Shown piece by piece: positions 62,360 through 64,000 of a DNA stretch of 64,000 nt (positions within the stretch are counted from its first letter, which is position 1; each line of letters begins with the position of its first letter). This DNA comes from Lineus longissimus (lineage: Eukaryota; Nemertea; Pilidiophora; Heteronemertea; Lineidae), in assembly GCF_910592395.1 (NCBI RefSeq), contig NC_088310.1, forward strand, positions 18,173,501-18,237,500, given 5' to 3'. The notes under the pieces were generated by a model. The model saw only the letters and a program-made list of their open reading frames with translations, had not been told where the DNA came from and made no database searches. The position numbers and the translations under genes were made by a program.

Positions 62360-64000
62360 CTCCCCCCTCCTTTCTCCTCCCGGACGCAAAAAGGAGCCGA
62401 CTCCGGTAGTCGGGGGCCGTCTGCAAAAATTTGCAGACATTTGGGACGATTGGTGCCCAAAGGGGTCCCCAGTCCCAAACATGTTGAGGTACGGAGTGAA
62501 ACTAGATTTCAACCGTACCCCCCCGACTACCATATATCCAACCCCAGTTCAGCCACCGAAGGACCCAGTCAAGGCCTCTGCCCTCCAAGCAGAGGTCGCG
62601 ACATTACTGGAGAAGCAAGCTATCCAGGTCCTTCAAGATCCATGCTCCCCCGGCTTTTACAGCCACGTTTTCTTGGTTCCCAAGAAAGCAGGGACATGGA
62701 GGCTGATCATAGACCTTTCCAGGTTAAACACCTTCTTGAATGTTCCTCATTTCAAGATGGAAACCACCAGGTCTATAGCAACGGCGATACAGCCCAACGA
62801 TTGGGCGGTATCGATGGATTTAATGGATGCGTACTTACATGTACCGATCCATCCAGACTATCAACACTTCCTTCGATTCCATTACGAAGGAAAGACGTAT
62901 CAATTCAGGGCCCTGCCGTTCGGTCTGGCATCGGCACCCCTAATTTTTACGATGATAGTCACAGCCTTCGTCGCTCCCTTTCACGTGATGGGGTTCAAGC
63001 TCCATCACTACCTAGACGATTGGCTACTCCGTTGCAAATCGCGGGAACTACTACTGCAACAACTTCAGGTTCTAAAGCAAAAAGTAGTTTCCGCAGGTTG
63101 GATTATCAACGAAACAAAGTCAGAATTCATACCATCCCAAGACTTCGTTTACGTTGGAGTTCGGTTCCTTACGGCCATAGGGAAAATGCTGCCCCCCCTA
63201 GACAGGATAAAGAAAATTCTTCATCTCGTCGCAGAATTCAGAGGAAGGACTCAAGCTCCCGCAAGGCGATGCTTGAGCCTTTTGGGACTTCTGAATTCGG
63301 CAGCAGACCAAATCCCCCTTGGCCGTCTATATATGCGTCCCATCCAGATGTTTCTAATGTCTCTATGGAAACCCCACAGGGACCCATTAGACAAGTTGGT
63401 ATTGATACCTCAATACCTACTCAAGAACGTCTGGAACTTCTGGGAGTCGGAGACTCGTCTCCAAAGCGGTGTAGATCTTGCTCCACCGCCCCCAGAAGTG
63501 TCCCTGTTCACAGATGCTTCCCTACTAGGGTGGGGAGCACATCTGAACAACGGGGACATGTCCATAAGAGGTCTATGGACAAGGGAGGAGACCATTCTTC
63601 CAATAAATATATTGGAAATGAAGGCTGTCCTTCTTGCCGTGAGGGCTCTTTCCCTTCGCCTGAAGAATCGGAGAGTAACCCTGTTCTCCGACAATTCTAC
63701 AGTAGTAGCATATGTCAGGAGACAGGGAGGCACAAAGTCCGGCATTCTTTGCCAGCTAACTTGGGAGCTTTACCATCTTTGTGCCGACCTTGGAGTATCG
63801 ATATGTGCCAGACACATACCGGGCAATCGCAACATCCTTGCCGACGCCCTGTCCCGTCAGAACAAGCTAGTTCAGACAGAGTGGACACTCCATCAGGAGA
63901 TTGTAGACGACCTTTGTCGCCTTTGGCAATCTCCGAAGGTAGATCTGTTCGCCACCAGGCTGAACAATCGCCTTCCCATCTATTACTCTCCACTTCCGGA
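62148..64000 (+). CDS. DIRS-type reverse transcriptase / RNase H, truncated by the window edge
   Basis: An open frame, +1 relative to ORF1, starts after the stop at 62145-62147 and runs to the edge. The first in-frame ATG is at 62481, so initiation is either there or by frameshift in the ~210-nt overlap. In order: GGRLQKFADIWDDW, VFLVPKKAGTWRLIIDLSRL, SMDLMDAYLHVPIH (first catalytic Asp, 62817), FRALPFGLASAP, and YLDDWLL (catalytic pair, 63015-63020). RNase H follows with DAS (63513), LEMKA (Glu 63615), SDNS (63690) and ADALSR (63843), so all four acidic residues are present. The DLFATRLNNRLPIYY block after RNase H is a DIRS-type hallmark. No stop or frameshift is seen, so the copy looks recent and possibly active. 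Confidence 0.9.

Larger units (their letters stand above)
59650..64000 (+). mobile_element. DIRS-type retrotransposon in PPP4R4 intron 6, right end outside window
   Basis: Two overlapping ORFs (Gag-like, RT/RNase H) run in the sense direction of PPP4R4. Base composition rises abruptly near 59.7 kb (GGCCGCCAGGCGGCGCC), and a GTGCTTC-TAC-GAAGCAC hairpin follows near 59780. The left boundary is approximate because the matching right terminal repeat is off the window. The tyrosine recombinase expected in DIRS elements would also lie to the right, so classification rests on the RT type and ORF order. Confidence 0.8.

Overview
This is a stretch of a eukaryotic (metazoan) nuclear genome. Genes are split by GT-AG introns, most of the DNA is intronic or intergenic, and there are minisatellites, MITE-like and SINE-like repeats and a retrotransposon. 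The three recognisable genes are animal genes: kynurenine 3-monooxygenase, an SLC3 amino-acid-transporter heavy chain and PPP4R4. The repeat types (a DIRS-type element, a hammerhead ribozyme of the kind carried by Penelope-like elements, tRNA-SINEs) and an excess of the palindrome TAGGCCTA suggest a marine invertebrate. An ambulacrarian (echinoderm or hemichordate) is my best guess; a lophotrochozoan is not excluded.

Layout. (1) 1-448, + strand: the last one or two coding exons of a gene entering from the left, which I cannot name. (2) 480-1520: an old degenerate tandem repeat, then featureless DNA. (3) 8284-2451, - strand: a complete 13-coding-exon kynurenine 3-monooxygenase gene (475 residues) whose exon phases all join in frame. 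(4) 8728-12305, + strand: a complete 5-coding-exon SLC3 (4F2hc/rBAT-like) heavy-chain gene (642 residues). It lies head to head with KMO, with only about 440 bp between the two start codons. Its last three codons and stop lie in a 335-bp segment that is tandemly duplicated. (5) 14809 to beyond the right edge, + strand: the 5' part of PPP4R4 (protein phosphatase 4 regulatory subunit 4). Six coding exons are visible (14809-14898, 16246-16319, 35804-35906, 47370-47517, 57812-57885, 59338-59444), separated by introns of 1.3, 19.5, 11.5, 10.3 and 1.5 kb. A CRE/AP-1/YY1-like cluster lies just upstream. (6) From roughly 59.5-59.7 kb to the right edge: a same-strand DIRS-type retrotransposon in PPP4R4 intron 6. 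It has a 762-residue Gag-like ORF and an overlapping, edge-truncated reverse transcriptase/RNase H ORF with its catalytic residues intact.

The PPP4R4 introns hold most of the odd structure: a 178-bp MITE (two full copies, plus a 5'-truncated copy in KMO), a 615-bp foldback element with 88-bp perfect terminal inverted repeats, a type I hammerhead ribozyme on the - strand, several minisatellites (33, 69, ~72, ~165 and ~178 bp), and a ~193-bp satellite in a three-monomer higher-order arrangement. One strong orphan exon candidate at 22832-22955 ends in exactly the phase needed to join PPP4R4 exon 3 and may be an alternative first exon.

Functionally, KMO consumes kynurenine, and SLC3 heavy chains of the 4F2hc type escort exchangers that carry tryptophan and kynurenine. 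The shared promoter region between these two genes is therefore the most biologically suggestive arrangement in the window.
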